A DNA stretch of 63,039 bases, from contig JAFKHV010000020.1 in assembly GCA_017306715.1 (NCBI GenBank), forward strand, positions 1 to 63,039, given 5' to 3'. Origin of the DNA: Legionella sp. (lineage in GTDB: Bacteria; Pseudomonadota; Gammaproteobacteria; Legionellales; Legionellaceae). This document shows positions 25,897 to 37,447 of the stretch, piece after piece. The translations under genes were made by a program, and so were the position numbers. Below the pieces are notes generated by a model. It saw only the letters and a program-made list of their open reading frames with translations. It searched no databases and was not told the DNA's origin. The first letter of the stretch is position 1; every line of letters starts with the position of its first letter.

Positions 25897-27098
25897 TGGA
25901 ATCATGTAATTTATTACTGTTCAATGCAACAGTCATCGACTGCCAGGGTATTGCACACGTAGCCCAAGCTGTTGCCATAAAAAATGATCGGATTTTATGG
26001 GTAGGAGACCTGGATAAGTTTCCTGATGATGTGGCGGTTCAAGAACGCTTTAATTGTCAAGGTCAATTACTCACGCCCGGATTGATTGATTGTCACACTC
26101 ATTTAGTCTACGCAGGCCAGCGCGCCAATGAGTTTGAGCTGAAACTGCGCGGAGCAAGTTATACAGAAATTGCTCAAGCTGGCGGGGGTATTTTTTCTAC
26201 AGTGAAAGCAACACGTGCAGCGAGCGAGGAGGAGCTCTTTAATGCATCGCTCCCTCGCATCCTTGCGCTCAAAGCAGAAGGAGTTACCACGGTTGAAATT
26301 AAGTCTGGCTATGGGCTTGATCGAGAGAATGAAATAAAAATGCTTAAAGTAGCACAAAAGCTCGCAGCAATTTCGGGAGTGCGCGTCTTTAAGACTTTTT
26401 TAGGGGCACATACGGTGCCTCCAGAATATCGCGCAAAGCCTCAAGCTTACGTCGATTTACTCTGTGATGAACTCCTTCCTGAATTACTTTCTTTGGAACT
26501 CGTTGATGCGGTGGATGTTTTTTGTGAGTCTATAGCTTTTGATTTAAAACAAACGGAACAAATTTTTGCGGCAGCACAACGTTATAACCTACCCGTTAAA
26601 TGTCATGCTGAGCAGTTATCCAACATCGGTGCGAGTAAACTTGCAGCAGCGTATCATGCTTTATCATGTGAGCACTTAGAATATTTAGATGAAGAGAGCG
26701 TTATCGCTTTAGCGCAATCGGGAACGATTGCTGTATTGTTACCTGGTGCATATTATTTTTTGCGTGAGCAACAACAACCTCCGATTCAACTGCTGAGAAA
26801 ACATGGTGTGAACATGGCAGTTGCTACCGATTGCAATCCTGGCTCCTCGCCAACCACCTCATTGTTATTAATGATGAGTATGGCAACACAATTTTTTGGC
26901 TTGAGTGTGCCAGAAGCGCTTATGGCCGTAACCATCAACGCAGCTAAAGCATTAGGGTTGGCTGGCGAGCAGGGAGAAATTGCTCCAGGTAAACGAGCAG
27001 ATTTAGTGCTCTGGGCTGAGGCAGACAGTCGAACTTTATGTTATTATTTTGCCTACCCGCTACCTCACAAAACTATGATCGCAGGAAAATGGTTATAG
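25896..27098 (+). CDS. hutI: Imidazolonepropionase
   Basis: 400 residues starting at the ATG that overlaps the SDR stop (TAATG). Amidohydrolase motifs: [19 protein letters not shown] (metal HxH), [28 protein letters not shown] and [10 protein letters not shown], all typical of HutI. It hydrolyses 4-imidazolone-5-propionate to formiminoglutamate in histidine degradation. hutH, hutU and the later steps are not in this window, so the pathway is split or partly missing. Confidence 0.95.
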   Translation: MESCNLLLFNATVIDCQGIAHVAQAVAIKNDRILWVGDLDKFPDDVAVQERFNCQGQLLTPGLIDCHTHLVYAGQRANEFELKLRGASYTEIAQAGGGIFSTVKATRAASEEELFNASLPRILALKAEGVTTVEIKSGYGLDRENEIKMLKVAQKLAAISGVRVFKTFLGAHTVPPEYRAKPQAYVDLLCDELLPELLSLELVDAVDVFCESIAFDLKQTEQIFAAAQRYNLPVKCHAEQLSNIGASKLAAAYHALSCEHLEYLDEESVIALAQSGTIAVLLPGAYYFLREQQQPPIQLLRKHGVNMAVATDCNPGSSPTTSLLLMMSMATQFFGLSVPEALMAVTINAAKALGLAGEQGEIAPGKRADLVLWAEADSRTLCYYFAYPLPHKTMIAGKWL

Positions 27099-27121
27099 AT
27101 GGTTATAGTAAGGATAAAAAA

Positions 27122-27802
27122 ATGAAGCAAATTAAATTTCTGGTGACTTGCCTTTTCATTCTATGTTCCTGGACAGGAAATGCTCTTACTCCAGTATCAA
27201 TCAAAAAAGAAACTTCCAGTTACATCATTGATATCCGCTATCCTCAGGGTTTTACTGAATCTCAGGTGAATATAGCCATCAAAGACTTTGTGGAGTTTAC
27301 TAAAAAAAGTTTTTATGCTGGTTTAGCAGAAGATGAAGAAAATACACAGAATGTACCCGGGAAATCCGGTTTGAATGTAGATTACTCAATACCTTTCAAC
27401 AAGAATGATGCTTTGAGTGTGCGTTTTAATGTTTCCATTTATCATCGCGGTGCAGCGCATCCCAATAATACCGTAGCCGTGCTTAATTTTGTTCAAGGCA
27501 AACAAGTTGAGTTAGCTAATTTGTTTGTATCGGGTGCTGATTTTCTTAAACCCATCGCTCAGCGTTGTACTCAAACCATTTTAAATAAAAAAATTTCCGA
27601 TCCTAAATGGATAAAAGAGGGCACCAAGCCCATGATTGAAAACTATCAAACCTGGCATTTCACGGATAAAGGTTTGGCCATTATATTCAACAGTTATCAA
27701 GTAGCTGCCTATGTTTATGGAGAACAAACAGTCAGTATTCCTTTATCTCTTATTTCCACCATGATCAAACCGGAAATATTAAAACTTGTCTGGAAATCAT
27801 AA
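27122..27802 (+). CDS. Secreted DUF4163/DUF3298 (RsiV-like) protein
   Basis: About 226 residues from the ATG at 27122, chosen because it gives a clean Sec signal peptide (MKQIKFLVTCLFILCSWTGN, then ALT); the frame is open further up into hutI. The mature part has the DUF4163 region at about 30-110 (a conserved YHRGAAHPN) and the DUF3298 region at about 125-225 (LANLFVSGADFLKPIAQR, then FTDKGLAIIFNSYQVAAYV). Such domains occur in periplasmic proteins including lysozyme-sensing anti-sigma factors; here no sigma-factor-binding part exists. It sits between hutI and the OPT transporter on the same strand. Confidence 0.82.
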   Translation: MKQIKFLVTCLFILCSWTGNALTPVSIKKETSSYIIDIRYPQGFTESQVNIAIKDFVEFTKKSFYAGLAEDEENTQNVPGKSGLNVDYSIPFNKNDALSVRFNVSIYHRGAAHPNNTVAVLNFVQGKQVELANLFVSGADFLKPIAQRCTQTILNKKISDPKWIKEGTKPMIENYQTWHFTDKGLAIIFNSYQVAAYVYGEQTVSIPLSLISTMIKPEILKLVWKS

Positions 27803-27804
27803 AT

Positions 27805-29790
27805 ATGGATACCCCTTTTATCGCTCCTGACCAAAAAGTGCGCGAATTAACCCTTCGTGCTGTTTTATTAGGTATTGTTCTTACGGTGCTTCTAGCAATG
27901 TCTAATGCTTATCTGGCATTAAAATTAGGGATACTCACCTCTGCTTCTATACCTGCGGCAATTATCTCGATGGGTATTTTACGTTTCTTTAAATCGCCCA
28001 CTATTTTGGAAAATAATGCGGTACAAACCGCTGCCTCAGCGGGTGAGGCGGTTGCTGGAGGTATTGTTTATACCATTCCGGCTTTGATTATTATCGGCTA
28101 TTGGAATCACTTTGATTATCTAACAAATTTCTTTATTGCTGCTTGTGGTGGTGTGCTCGGGGTTCTATTTTCTATCCCTTTGCGACGCTTATTGGTTCAT
28201 GATCGCTCTTTACGATTTCCTGAAGGACGCGCGATTGCTGAAGTATTAAAATCTTCGGTAGAAAAAGCAGGGTTCAAAGATATTTTGCTAGGCGGCTTAG
28301 TCGGCGGCTTAATCGAACTCTTGCAAACGGGTTTTAAAGTAATTGCTAACAGCTGGGGATATTGGTTTACGGTTAAGCGCTCCCTATTTGGTTTAGGTGC
28401 GGGATTTTCAGCGACCATGATTGGTGCGGGATTTTTAGTTGGATATGAGATGGCATTGAGTATTTTTTTAGGCGCCGTAATCTCGTGGCTTGTGGTATTA
28501 CCTGCTATAAGTCCCTCGTATCCCGATATCGTGTCGCAATTTTCTCCGGAACATGCCGCGAATTTACTCTGGAATCGCGAAATGCGTTATTTGGGCATTG
28601 GCGCTATGCTTTTTGCCGGAATATGGACTTTTTTTAAGTTAATTAAACCACTCATGCATAGTGTGCGTACGTCTTTACGTTCTTTTGCTCACAGTCGCAT
28701 CGAAGCACAAGTTCCACGCACAGACCGTGACATACCTTTGCCATACATCCTAATGGGCGTGGGGGCGATGGGGGCAATTTTATTTCTTTTTTTTCAAACA
28801 GAATTCCCCTTGGGCCAAGTAGGTTTGGATAATGATTATGCACCTACACTCGTATTCCTGGCGGTGCTGTATGTGTTGTTTATCGGTTTTCTATTCTCAG
28901 TAATTACCGCTTACTTTTCCGGTATGGTTGGCGTCACTGCAAGCCCAGGGAGCTCCGTGGTTATTTCCGGAATGTTATTCGCAGCCTGGCTTTTGTTAGT
29001 TGCAATCAATAATATGTTGCCCTTACCTTTAAGCCCAGAACAAATTCAGGCTGCGGAAGCAATTACAATTATGATCGGATCGGTGGTAACCGGTATTGCA
29101 GCAATTGCTAATGACAATACGCAGGATTTAAAGGTTGGGCAACTGGTCGGTGCTACTCCCTGGAAGCAGCAACTGATGCTTCTTTTAGGGGTAATTGTCT
29201 CGGCATTGGTCATTCCTCCAGTGATGCAATTGCTGTTTGAAGTATACGGTATTGCGGGAATTATGCCTCATGCGGGTATGGATATAAGTCAATCCTTGCC
29301 TGCACCCACGGCGGCATTAATGGCGGCAATTACCGAAGCGGTTTTTCGTAATTCTCTACCTTGGAAAATGATGGTATTAGGGGCATTGATCATTTCCTTA
29401 ATTTTACTCATTAACCATGTTTTTAAATTGCGTCGTCATTTTAATTTATCCATATTAGGGGTGGCAATCGGGATGTATTTACCATTAGCCTCATCTTTTC
29501 CATTATTTATTGGTGGTCTTATTTCTCTTTTTGTGAACAGTCGTTTAAAGAAAAATATTGCGAACGAAGAGGAACAAATATTCCGTAGGCAAAGAGGTAC
29601 ACTCATTGCTTGTGGGTTAGTCGCCGGTTCAGCAATCATTGATGTGCTTTTAGCAATTCCTTTTTCTTTGGCGCACAGCCCCGATATTTTGCAGCTCGTT
29701 GGTGCCAATTGGAAAAATACGGGTGTTTATCTGGGGATTTTATCAACGCTTGCCCTTGCATGGTGGATTAATCGGCGCGTGGGTCATTAG
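27805..29790 (+). CDS. OPT-family oligopeptide transporter
   Basis: 661 residues with roughly 14-16 hydrophobic helices. N-terminal ELTLRAVLLGIVLTVLLAMS followed by NAYLALKLG and the NNAVQTAASAGEAVAGGIVY stretch are typical of the bacterial OPT branch, as is GVTASPGSSV. The family imports small peptides or metal-chelate complexes using the proton gradient. It begins three bases after the previous stop, so it is co-transcribed with the DUF4163 gene. Substrate unknown. Confidence 0.92.
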   Translation: MDTPFIAPDQKVRELTLRAVLLGIVLTVLLAMSNAYLALKLGILTSASIPAAIISMGILRFFKSPTILENNAVQTAASAGEAVAGGIVYTIPALIIIGYWNHFDYLTNFFIAACGGVLGVLFSIPLRRLLVHDRSLRFPEGRAIAEVLKSSVEKAGFKDILLGGLVGGLIELLQTGFKVIANSWGYWFTVKRSLFGLGAGFSATMIGAGFLVGYEMALSIFLGAVISWLVVLPAISPSYPDIVSQFSPEHAANLLWNREMRYLGIGAMLFAGIWTFFKLIKPLMHSVRTSLRSFAHSRIEAQVPRTDRDIPLPYILMGVGAMGAILFLFFQTEFPLGQVGLDNDYAPTLVFLAVLYVLFIGFLFSVITAYFSGMVGVTASPGSSVVISGMLFAAWLLLVAINNMLPLPLSPEQIQAAEAITIMIGSVVTGIAAIANDNTQDLKVGQLVGATPWKQQLMLLLGVIVSALVIPPVMQLLFEVYGIAGIMPHAGMDISQSLPAPTAALMAAITEAVFRNSLPWKMMVLGALIISLILLINHVFKLRRHFNLSILGVAIGMYLPLASSFPLFIGGLISLFVNSRLKKNIANEEEQIFRRQRGTLIACGLVAGSAIIDVLLAIPFSLAHSPDILQLVGANWKNTGVYLGILSTLALAWWINRRVGH

Positions 29791-29872
29791 TGTCTTTTAA
29801 GCTTCGAGACGGTGCAACATACCGCCTCGGAGCGTTTCTTCATTCACATGTTTAATAAACTATTGCATGACA

Positions 29873-32641
29873 TCATAATGTTTCCAAACGATTTTTTTGC
29901 TCGAGGAGCTTTTCTTTTGTCTGTTGCGCCTGAGCTAATTTATCCTGTTCTTTGGTAATGATGTCCGCAGGAGCATTGGCGGTAAATTGCGTATTGGTTA
30001 GTTTATTTGATGCTAACTGAATATCTTTATCTAACTTGGCGAGTTCTTTACTTAAACGCGCTAACTCAGCTTCTTTATCAATTAAATCCGCCATGGGGAT
30101 GAGTATCTCAACCTCACCTAGAACCGCTGTAGCGGCAACGGGTGCTTTTTCATCAGCCGCCAGATAAGTGATCTCGCTTAAGCGACTAAGTACTTTAAGT
30201 GTGGCGAGGTATTTCTCGACGTGCTGCTGCAGCTTGGGGCTACAATTACGCATAATTAAGGGTATCGGTTTACCCGGAGCAATACCCATTTCGCTGCGAA
30301 TAGTACGGATTGCCTGAATAGCTGACTTAATCCACTCCAGCTCTTCCTCAATGGTTTCATTTATAAGTTCATGTTCTACCTGTGGGTAGGCACATAACAT
30401 AATACTTGCGCCATGTTCACTGCTGATCATTTTTGTTGTTCTTTGCCAAATTTCTTCAGTAATAAATGGCATGAGAGGATGAAGCATTTTCAGGATCTGG
30501 TCCAATACATAAACAAGCGTGCGTCGCGTTCCACGTTTCAGAGGGCTAAGTGCTTCCTTGTCTTGTAAAATAGGTTTGGAGAGCTCCAAGTACCAATCGC
30601 AATATTCATACCAGACGAACTCATAAAGGGTATTTGCTAACAAATCAAAACGATAGGTCTCAAAATAATGATGAACTTTACTAATGGTTTTTTGGAGGCG
30701 TGACATAATCCATTCATCAGCAGGACTATACTGGAAGGCACCATCACCAAAGTCGCCATCATCTTCATCGGTGTTGAGCATCACATAGCGTGCGGCATTC
30801 CATAATTTATTACAAAAATTACGATAACCCTCAACGCGCCCCATATCAAACCGTATGTTGCGTCCATTTGAAGCCAGTGAACAGTAGGTGAATCGCAGGG
30901 CGTCGGTACCATAGGCACGAATCCCTTCGGGAAATTCTTTACGAGTAGTCTTAATGATTTTATCACGCACGGATTGCAACATTAGATTGGCTGTGCGTTT
31001 TTCAATTAAGGCATCGAGGTCAATCCCATCAATGATATCTAGAGGATCTAAAACATTTCCTTTAGATTTGGACATTTTTTGCCCTTCACTATCACGAATA
31101 AGCCCCGTAATATATATATCTTTAAAGGGTACTTTGCCCGTAAATTTTAAACCCATCATAATCATGCGGGCTACCCAAAAAAAGATAATATCAAAGCCGG
31201 TAACGAGGACTGATGTTGGATAAAATTGTTCTAGTTCGGGTGTGCGTTCAGGCCACCCCAAAGTCGAAAAAGGCCATAAAGCAGAGGAAAACCAGGTGTC
31301 TAAAACATCTTCATCCTGCTTTAATATCGTGCCTTCTTTGATCTGATATTTGAAGCGCACATCATTTTCACTATAACCAACATAGACATTGCCGCTATTG
31401 TCATACCATGCAGGAATTCGATGCCCCCACCATAATTGTCTGCTGATACACCAATCTTCGATATTTTCCATCCACTGAAAATAGGTTTTATCCCAACTTT
31501 CAGGAATGAAACGAATCTCGCCATTCTTAACGGCTGCAATTGCGGGCTCGGCCAAAGGTTGAATTTTGACATACCACTGATCTGTTAACAGGGGTTCGAT
31601 AATCACATTGGATTTTTCCCCACGGGGAACTTTTAACTTATGGGGTTCAACTTGGACAAGAAAGCCTGCTTCTTCCAAGTCTTTAACGAGTTGTTCGCGT
31701 GCAACAAAACGGTCCATACCTTGATATTTTATGGGCGCATTTTTATTGATGGCTGCTTTTTTTGTAAAAATATTAATGGTGGGTAATTGATGCCGTTTAC
31801 CAATTTCATGATCATTAAAATCGTGTGCGGGAGTGATTTTTACACACCCACTTGCAAATTCACGGTCAACATAGTCATCTGCAATAATAGGAATCGTTCG
31901 ATCACATAAGGGTAGGTGAACTTCTTTACCAATGAGGTGTTTAAAGCGTTCATCCTCTGGATTGACCGCGACCGCCACATCTCCTAAGAGCGTTTCTGGT
32001 CTGGTTGTTGCAACCACAAGATACTCGTTAGAACCCACAACTGGATAACGAATATGCCATAAGAATCCGTCTTCTTCTTCAGATAGAACTTCAAGATCAG
32101 AAACTGCAGTACCTAATTTAGGATCCCAGTTCACCAAACGCGTGCCACGATAAATTAAGCCTTCATCAAATAATTGCACGAATACTTTTTGTACTGCCGC
32201 GGACAAACCTTCATCCATGGTAAAGCGCTCTCGACTCCAATCTACAGACGCTCCGAGACGGCGCATTTGCTGGGTAATATTGCTCCCAGATTCCTCTTTC
32301 CATTGCCATACGCGTTCGAGAAATTTTTCTCGGCTTAAATCTTTACGGTTGATACCTTCTGCTTCCAGGCGTCTTTCCACCACCATCTGTGTAGAAATGC
32401 CAGCATGATCAGTCCCAGGTTGCCACAGGGTGCGTTTGCCCAGCATCCGATGATAGCGCGTCAGGGCATCCATAATACTTAATTGGAAGCCATGACCCAT
32501 GTGCAAGCTACCCGTAACATTGGGCGGGGGTAACATGATGCAATAGCGCAGACCCTCACCTTGCGGTTGAAAGTAATGGTGATTTTCCCAGCTTTCGTAA
32601 CAAGAACGTTCAATCGCTTCTGGGGAATATATTTTCTCCAT
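29873..32641 (-). CDS. valS: Valyl-tRNA synthetase
   Basis: 922 residues from ATG 32641 (a longer frame reaches 32671). Class I signatures: [15 protein letters not shown] (HMGH as the HIGH motif) and KMSKSKGN, with the editing domain between (residues about 200-400, starting [10 protein letters not shown]). The C-terminal 70 residues form the ValS-type coiled coil ([20 protein letters not shown]). It charges tRNA-Val. Length is near the E. coli enzyme (951). It converges on the OPT gene. Confidence 0.97.
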   Translation of the reverse strand: MEKIYSPEAIERSCYESWENHHYFQPQGEGLRYCIMLPPPNVTGSLHMGHGFQLSIMDALTRYHRMLGKRTLWQPGTDHAGISTQMVVERRLEAEGINRKDLSREKFLERVWQWKEESGSNITQQMRRLGASVDWSRERFTMDEGLSAAVQKVFVQLFDEGLIYRGTRLVNWDPKLGTAVSDLEVLSEEEDGFLWHIRYPVVGSNEYLVVATTRPETLLGDVAVAVNPEDERFKHLIGKEVHLPLCDRTIPIIADDYVDREFASGCVKITPAHDFNDHEIGKRHQLPTINIFTKKAAINKNAPIKYQGMDRFVAREQLVKDLEEAGFLVQVEPHKLKVPRGEKSNVIIEPLLTDQWYVKIQPLAEPAIAAVKNGEIRFIPESWDKTYFQWMENIEDWCISRQLWWGHRIPAWYDNSGNVYVGYSENDVRFKYQIKEGTILKQDEDVLDTWFSSALWPFSTLGWPERTPELEQFYPTSVLVTGFDIIFFWVARMIMMGLKFTGKVPFKDIYITGLIRDSEGQKMSKSKGNVLDPLDIIDGIDLDALIEKRTANLMLQSVRDKIIKTTRKEFPEGIRAYGTDALRFTYCSLASNGRNIRFDMGRVEGYRNFCNKLWNAARYVMLNTDEDDGDFGDGAFQYSPADEWIMSRLQKTISKVHHYFETYRFDLLANTLYEFVWYEYCDWYLELSKPILQDKEALSPLKRGTRRTLVYVLDQILKMLHPLMPFITEEIWQRTTKMISSEHGASIMLCAYPQVEHELINETIEEELEWIKSAIQAIRTIRSEMGIAPGKPIPLIMRNCSPKLQQHVEKYLATLKVLSRLSEITYLAADEKAPVAATAVLGEVEILIPMADLIDKEAELARLSKELAKLDKDIQLASNKLTNTQFTANAPADIITKEQDKLAQAQQTKEKLLEQKNRLETL

Positions 32642-32828
32642 GATTTGCCCTATGCTAATAAAAGGCCGCATTTTATCATGGATCCCGTGCTTGCGGTACT
32701 TTTGCCTAAGCCGTGATTTGACTTATATCTGCCTAATATTTTCCGAAAATATTGAAATTGTCGGTTATTCAGCAAGGTTAAATCGTTATCTTCCACCTTA
32801 AGTGCGAGCGAACGAGTTGAATGTTGAA

Positions 32829-32857
32829 TAAAGACTCCTGTTAAACAGGAGTCTTTT
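32829..32857. terminator. Hairpin terminator embedding the RND gene stop codon
   Basis: AAGACTCCTG / CAGGAGTCTT arms around a TTAA-containing loop, flanked by A-rich and T-rich runs on either side, so it could work in both directions. The stop codon of the minus-strand RND gene (complement of 32841-32843) lies in the loop, so the last coding codons form one arm. Confidence 0.8.
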
Positions 32858-35800
32858 TATTACGATGGTCTGTAGCAATATAAGTGTACATAGCGGGCAC
32901 TACAAAAAGCGTGAAGCAGGTACCAATTATTAAGCCTGCAGCGATGACCAAGCCAATGTTAAACCGACTTACCGCGCCTGCACCACTGGCTATTAATAGG
33001 GGTAAGACCCCAAAGACCATTGCTGCAGTAGTCATTAGTATGGGACGCAAGCGAATTGCCGCGGCTTCCTCTACTGCGGCTCGTTTATCGAGATTCTTTT
33101 CTCGTTGCAGCTGATTTGCAAAATCAACAATAAGGATACCGTGTTTTGAGATGAGACCAATTAAGGTGATTAACCCAACCTGCGTGTAAATGTTAATGCT
33201 GGCAAGCCCTAAATTCAGGGGAATAAGTGCACCGCAAATTGACATTGGCACGCTGATGAGAATAATCAATGGATCACGGAAGCTTTCATATTGCGCTGAG
33301 AGCACTAAAAAGATAATCATGATTGCAAAAACAAAAGCAAACAGCAGCGCATTTCCTTCTTGCATAAATTGCCGCGAAACACCACCAAAATCGTAAGTAA
33401 ATCCTTTAGGTAACATCTCTTTTGCGGTAGCTTCCAAATAAGACAACCCTTCGCCTAAGGTTTTTCCTGGCATCATGATGGCTTGGATGGTCGCAGCATT
33501 CATCTGCTGAAAATGGCTTGCGGCATTGGGTGCGGTTTTCTGGGTCGCATGCACGACTGTTGATAGGGGCACCATGGTTCCCTGATTATTGTGCACATAA
33601 ATATGCCCCAATTGCTCGGGTGATAGGCGATAGCTACGTTTTAATTGTGGGATAACCTGATAACTTCGTCCTTCCAAATTAAAGTAATTAACATATCCTC
33701 CTGAGAGGGCGCTGGTTAAGCTGCTACCCACTGCCTGCATATCGAGGCCCATTTCTGAGGCTTTAGCGCGATTTATGTGTAATTCAACTTGAGGCTGGTT
33801 AAATTTTAGGGAGTTATCTACGAAAACAAAATAACCACTTTTTTTGGCTTTATCCAATAACTTATTTGATACGTCAAAAAGACTTTTAAAATCATTGGTA
33901 GTTTTAATCACAAATTGTACTGGTGTACCACCACCTCCTCCGGGTAATGGGGGCGGGATAATGGCAAAAGTATTCAAGCCTGCTACTTGGGATAATTTGT
34001 CTTGTAGCGGTTGTTTTAAGGCAAATTGGCTTTTATCGCGTTGATTCCATGGCTTAAGTACTAAGCCTGAAATAGGTTGATTGCTGTTTACCGTAAAGTA
34101 GTTTTGCGTTTCCGGAAAACTTTTATAGATGGTGTCAAAAGAGCGGGTAAAGGCCTCAGTATAATCGAGCGTGGCAAATTGAGGCGTAATTCCCATAACG
34201 AAAAAGAAACCTTGATCTTCCTCGGGTGCTGTTTCAGCAGCGGTGGTGCTATATAAGTAAGGCAACATCAGCATGACCACTGTGGCAAGCCCTAACATAA
34301 GAACCCGCGTTTCAAGTAAACTGTTTAACGCTTTTTGATATCTGTTTTTTAATTTATTAAAAAAATTATCTAAAAATTGAACGAATTTGCCGCCACTAAT
34401 TTCTGTTGATAACACTTTGGAACACATCATTGGGGATAACGTTAACGCGATAATTCCCGAAATGATGACTGCGCAGGCGAGGGTGAACGCAAATTCTTTA
34501 AATAATGCGCCGGTTAAACCGCCCATAAAACCAATAGGTGCATAAACCGCGGCTAAGGTTATGGTCATGGCGATTACCGGTGTAGCAATTTCTCGTGCGC
34601 CAATCAATGCGGCTTGAAAGGGCGATTTTCCCTCTTCAATATGTCGATGAACATTTTCGACCACAACAATGGCATCATCAACCACAAGACCAATAGCCAA
34701 AACAAAGGCCAGGAGAGTTAACAGGTTAATGCTGTAACCAAGCATGAGCATTAAGGTACACACACCGACCAAAGATAAGGGGATGGTTACAATCGGAATT
34801 AAAACGGAACGTATAGAACCTAAAAAGAGATAAATAACCAACACAACAATCAATGCTGCTTCCAGAATGGTGTGTGTGACTTCACTCAGTGATGCGCGAA
34901 TGAAATCGGTGGCATCGTATACGATGGTTCCGGTTAGTGAGGGTGGAAATTCTCGAGTGATATTTGGAAATAATTTTCGAGTTTCGCTAATAACGGTTAA
35001 TGGATTTGCGGTTGGCGTAGGTGTAATCCCGATAAATACCGCTTTTTTACCATTAAATGTTACTGAACTGTCATAGTTTTGTGATCCAAGCTCAACACGC
35101 GCAATATCACGTAAACGAACAATCGAGCGATTGTCTGATTTAACGATAAGATTTTTAAATTGCTCGGCATCATTCAAGTCTGTTTTGGCGGTAATGTTTA
35201 ACGCTACGTATTCACCTTTCGTATTTCCGGCAGCAGTTAAAAAATTATTTTTAGCAAGCACACCCGATACTTCCGATGGCGAGACATGTAACGCCGCCAT
35301 TTTCAGGGGATTGAGAAATACACGTAATGAGTACGTCGCTCCACCTAAAATTTCTGCTTTGGCGACCCCTTCAACTGTTTGTAACTGGGGTTGCACCACA
35401 CGTGTTGCATAATCGGTAATCTGCTGTGGGGTCATGTCCGTGCTATCTAAACTGATATACATTAATGCAGTTGATGAATCCGATGTTTTAAGAATAACTG
35501 GTTGTTGCGCTTCGCGCGGCAGCTGATTGATTGTTTGCTGTACTTTACTCATTACATCGGTAAAGGCTACTTGCGGGTTAAAATTTAATTTAACGTTCAG
35601 GGTGATTTTACTCATACCCTGTGTGCTGGATGAGGTGATGTAATCAATACCCTCAGCACTGGCTACGGCGTTTTCAATCGGTGTGGTAATAAATCCTGCT
35701 ATGAGATCCGCATCCGCGCCGGGATAGCTGGTCATAATTGTTATAACCGTGTTATCCATGCGTGGATACTGGCGGATTTGCATGTTGTAAATCGAGTTGA

Positions 35801-35876
35801 TGCCAAAAAGTAGAATTAATAAGCTAATGACTAAGGCCAAAACAGGGCGCTTGATAAATAAATCAGTGAACTTCAT
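32841..35876 (-). CDS. RND-family multidrug efflux permease (HAE-1 type)
   Basis: 1,011 residues with AGGAAA before the ATG. N-terminal FTDLFIKRPVLALVISLLIL, two large periplasmic loops and 12 membrane helices in the AcrB pattern. The proton-relay Asp pair is in AIGLVVDDAIVVVENVHRHI in helix 4. It pumps hydrophobic drugs or detergents using the proton gradient. Its adaptor gene lies 56 bases upstream on the same strand; no outer-membrane channel is encoded here, so a TolC-like protein elsewhere is needed. Confidence 0.94.
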   Translation of the reverse strand: MKFTDLFIKRPVLALVISLLILLFGINSIYNMQIRQYPRMDNTVITIMTSYPGADADLIAGFITTPIENAVASAEGIDYITSSSTQGMSKITLNVKLNFNPQVAFTDVMSKVQQTINQLPREAQQPVILKTSDSSTALMYISLDSTDMTPQQITDYATRVVQPQLQTVEGVAKAEILGGATYSLRVFLNPLKMAALHVSPSEVSGVLAKNNFLTAAGNTKGEYVALNITAKTDLNDAEQFKNLIVKSDNRSIVRLRDIARVELGSQNYDSSVTFNGKKAVFIGITPTPTANPLTVISETRKLFPNITREFPPSLTGTIVYDATDFIRASLSEVTHTILEAALIVVLVIYLFLGSIRSVLIPIVTIPLSLVGVCTLMLMLGYSINLLTLLAFVLAIGLVVDDAIVVVENVHRHIEEGKSPFQAALIGAREIATPVIAMTITLAAVYAPIGFMGGLTGALFKEFAFTLACAVIISGIIALTLSPMMCSKVLSTEISGGKFVQFLDNFFNKLKNRYQKALNSLLETRVLMLGLATVVMLMLPYLYSTTAAETAPEEDQGFFFVMGITPQFATLDYTEAFTRSFDTIYKSFPETQNYFTVNSNQPISGLVLKPWNQRDKSQFALKQPLQDKLSQVAGLNTFAIIPPPLPGGGGGTPVQFVIKTTNDFKSLFDVSNKLLDKAKKSGYFVFVDNSLKFNQPQVELHINRAKASEMGLDMQAVGSSLTSALSGGYVNYFNLEGRSYQVIPQLKRSYRLSPEQLGHIYVHNNQGTMVPLSTVVHATQKTAPNAASHFQQMNAATIQAIMMPGKTLGEGLSYLEATAKEMLPKGFTYDFGGVSRQFMQEGNALLFAFVFAIMIIFLVLSAQYESFRDPLIILISVPMSICGALIPLNLGLASINIYTQVGLITLIGLISKHGILIVDFANQLQREKNLDKRAAVEEAAAIRLRPILMTTAAMVFGVLPLLIASGAGAVSRFNIGLVIAAGLIIGTCFTLFVVPAMYTYIATDHRNKKTPV

Positions 35877-35932
35877 ATAATTTCCTGTTTAAAACAAATA
35901 GGGGGCAGCCGCCTTAAATGCGGCATCTGTCA

Positions 35933-37192
35933 TTATTGTTCCAAATGTTCTGGAGCATGATTATCCAGTTTAACGTCGTTGTTAATTACCACTGGCGTGC
36001 CATCTTGTAATTTGATTTCTCCTGCGCTAACGACCATTTGACCTGCCTGCAGGCCTTTTTTAATGACGGTGTAATTTCCCCGCTGTTCTCCTGTATGCAC
36101 AAAAATACGTTTTGCTTGTAATTGTTCTTTTGCCGAATTATTTTTATCCTCATTTTTGCTTTTTTCGATCACATAGACCGAGTTTCCGTATAGGCTGTAC
36201 GAGATTGCTGTGGATGGAACGATTACTGTGTGGGGTAGGGGGCGACGTTTTATATCAACTGCCGCAAACATTCCCGGTACAAAAGCGTAGTGTCGAACTT
36301 TATTGGCTTCATTGATTTGCGTATCACACGTGATAATCAATTGATTACTGTCAGGGCTTTTTTGTGTCTTAATTAAGGTTGATTTTTGCGGATGCTTGAT
36401 TGCAGCAGCAGGGCAATTGGCTAATGTTCCTTGGACTAACACGTTGTGGGTATTGGGGTCCACTTTTGAGTTTATCGCCGAAACTTGAGCTGCAAATTGC
36501 ACGTGTGGGTAATTTTCGAGGGAAAAAATAATTTGTTGACCCTTGTGTACCGCTTTGTACAAATGCTCAGGAACATAAAATTCCAGGTAGAGCGGATCTA
36601 AAGCTTGCAGCGAGACAATGGTTGTCTGTCCTGGAGTTATATACTGCCCCATGTTTACTTGCCGAATTCCTAAGCGACCAGAAAATGGCGCGCGGATGTG
36701 TTTTTGCTCAATTTGTGCTTGAACCTGAGTGACTTTCGCTTGCGCCTGCTCCATAAGCGCTTTGGCTTCATCAACATTCGAAATGGGCGTTGCTCCACGT
36801 TTATAAAGATTCTCCTGTCGTTGATAATTCAATGTTTTTAAACTCAAGTCGGCTTGATTAAATTTTAACGCGGCTTGGTCGATTGCATCGTCAATGACGA
36901 TTAATGGTGTATCTTTTTCAACATACTGCCCGGATTTAAATGCGATGTCCATCACATTACCTGAGGCTTGAGCGCTGATATCGACTCCGTTTGAGGCGAC
37001 AAATGTCCCTATAGCACTGATGGTGGGTTGCCATTTAACTTCTTGTACGACCGCAGAGGCCACAGCAACCGCAGGCGGTTGGTAATGAGCAAAAAAGCGT
37101 TTAATCATGAATGCTTTGAAGAGATTAAAAAAAATGATCCCACCAAAAACTACGAATAAACAAATTCCCATTATTGTGACGCGTTTTTTCAT
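35933..37192 (-). CDS. RND efflux periplasmic adaptor (membrane fusion protein)
   Basis: 419 residues; GAGG precedes the ATG. An N-terminal membrane anchor (VTIMGICLFVVFGGIIFFNL), a biotinyl-lipoyl-like domain (SGNVMDIAFKSGQYVEKDTP), an alpha-hairpin of about 90 residues, then the second lipoyl half (IRAPFSGRLGIRQVNMGQYI) and beta-barrel domains, as in MexE/AcrA-type adaptors. It links the RND permease to an outer-membrane channel. First gene of the pump operon. Confidence 0.93.
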   Translation of the reverse strand: MKKRVTIMGICLFVVFGGIIFFNLFKAFMIKRFFAHYQPPAVAVASAVVQEVKWQPTISAIGTFVASNGVDISAQASGNVMDIAFKSGQYVEKDTPLIVIDDAIDQAALKFNQADLSLKTLNYQRQENLYKRGATPISNVDEAKALMEQAQAKVTQVQAQIEQKHIRAPFSGRLGIRQVNMGQYITPGQTTIVSLQALDPLYLEFYVPEHLYKAVHKGQQIIFSLENYPHVQFAAQVSAINSKVDPNTHNVLVQGTLANCPAAAIKHPQKSTLIKTQKSPDSNQLIITCDTQINEANKVRHYAFVPGMFAAVDIKRRPLPHTVIVPSTAISYSLYGNSVYVIEKSKNEDKNNSAKEQLQAKRIFVHTGEQRGNYTVIKKGLQAGQMVVSAGEIKLQDGTPVVINNDVKLDNHAPEHLEQ

Positions 37193-37447
37193 TGTAACCT
37201 CTGCGCTTTTTAAAGGCGCTCAGTATATCATGAACGCGATATTTCGCACGGATTCTTCAACGAATAACTATCAGTACGACAATAAAAAATTCTTGATTCC
37301 TGTTTTCACCATATTTTGTTCGGAAAAGGACTGTTTTATTTACATATTTTCTTAATTTTATTCAGAGCGTGGCAATAAAAGTACCCTATTGACTAAATAC
37401 AATACTTTGATACTATGCATCTTCCATCTAAATAGAAGGGGAAAAAA

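Noticed and set aside
29806..29828. Possible terminator GAGACGGT...ACCGCCTC between the OPT gene and valS
   Set aside because: The stem is interrupted by an A/C mismatch and lacks a T run; support too weak for a feature.
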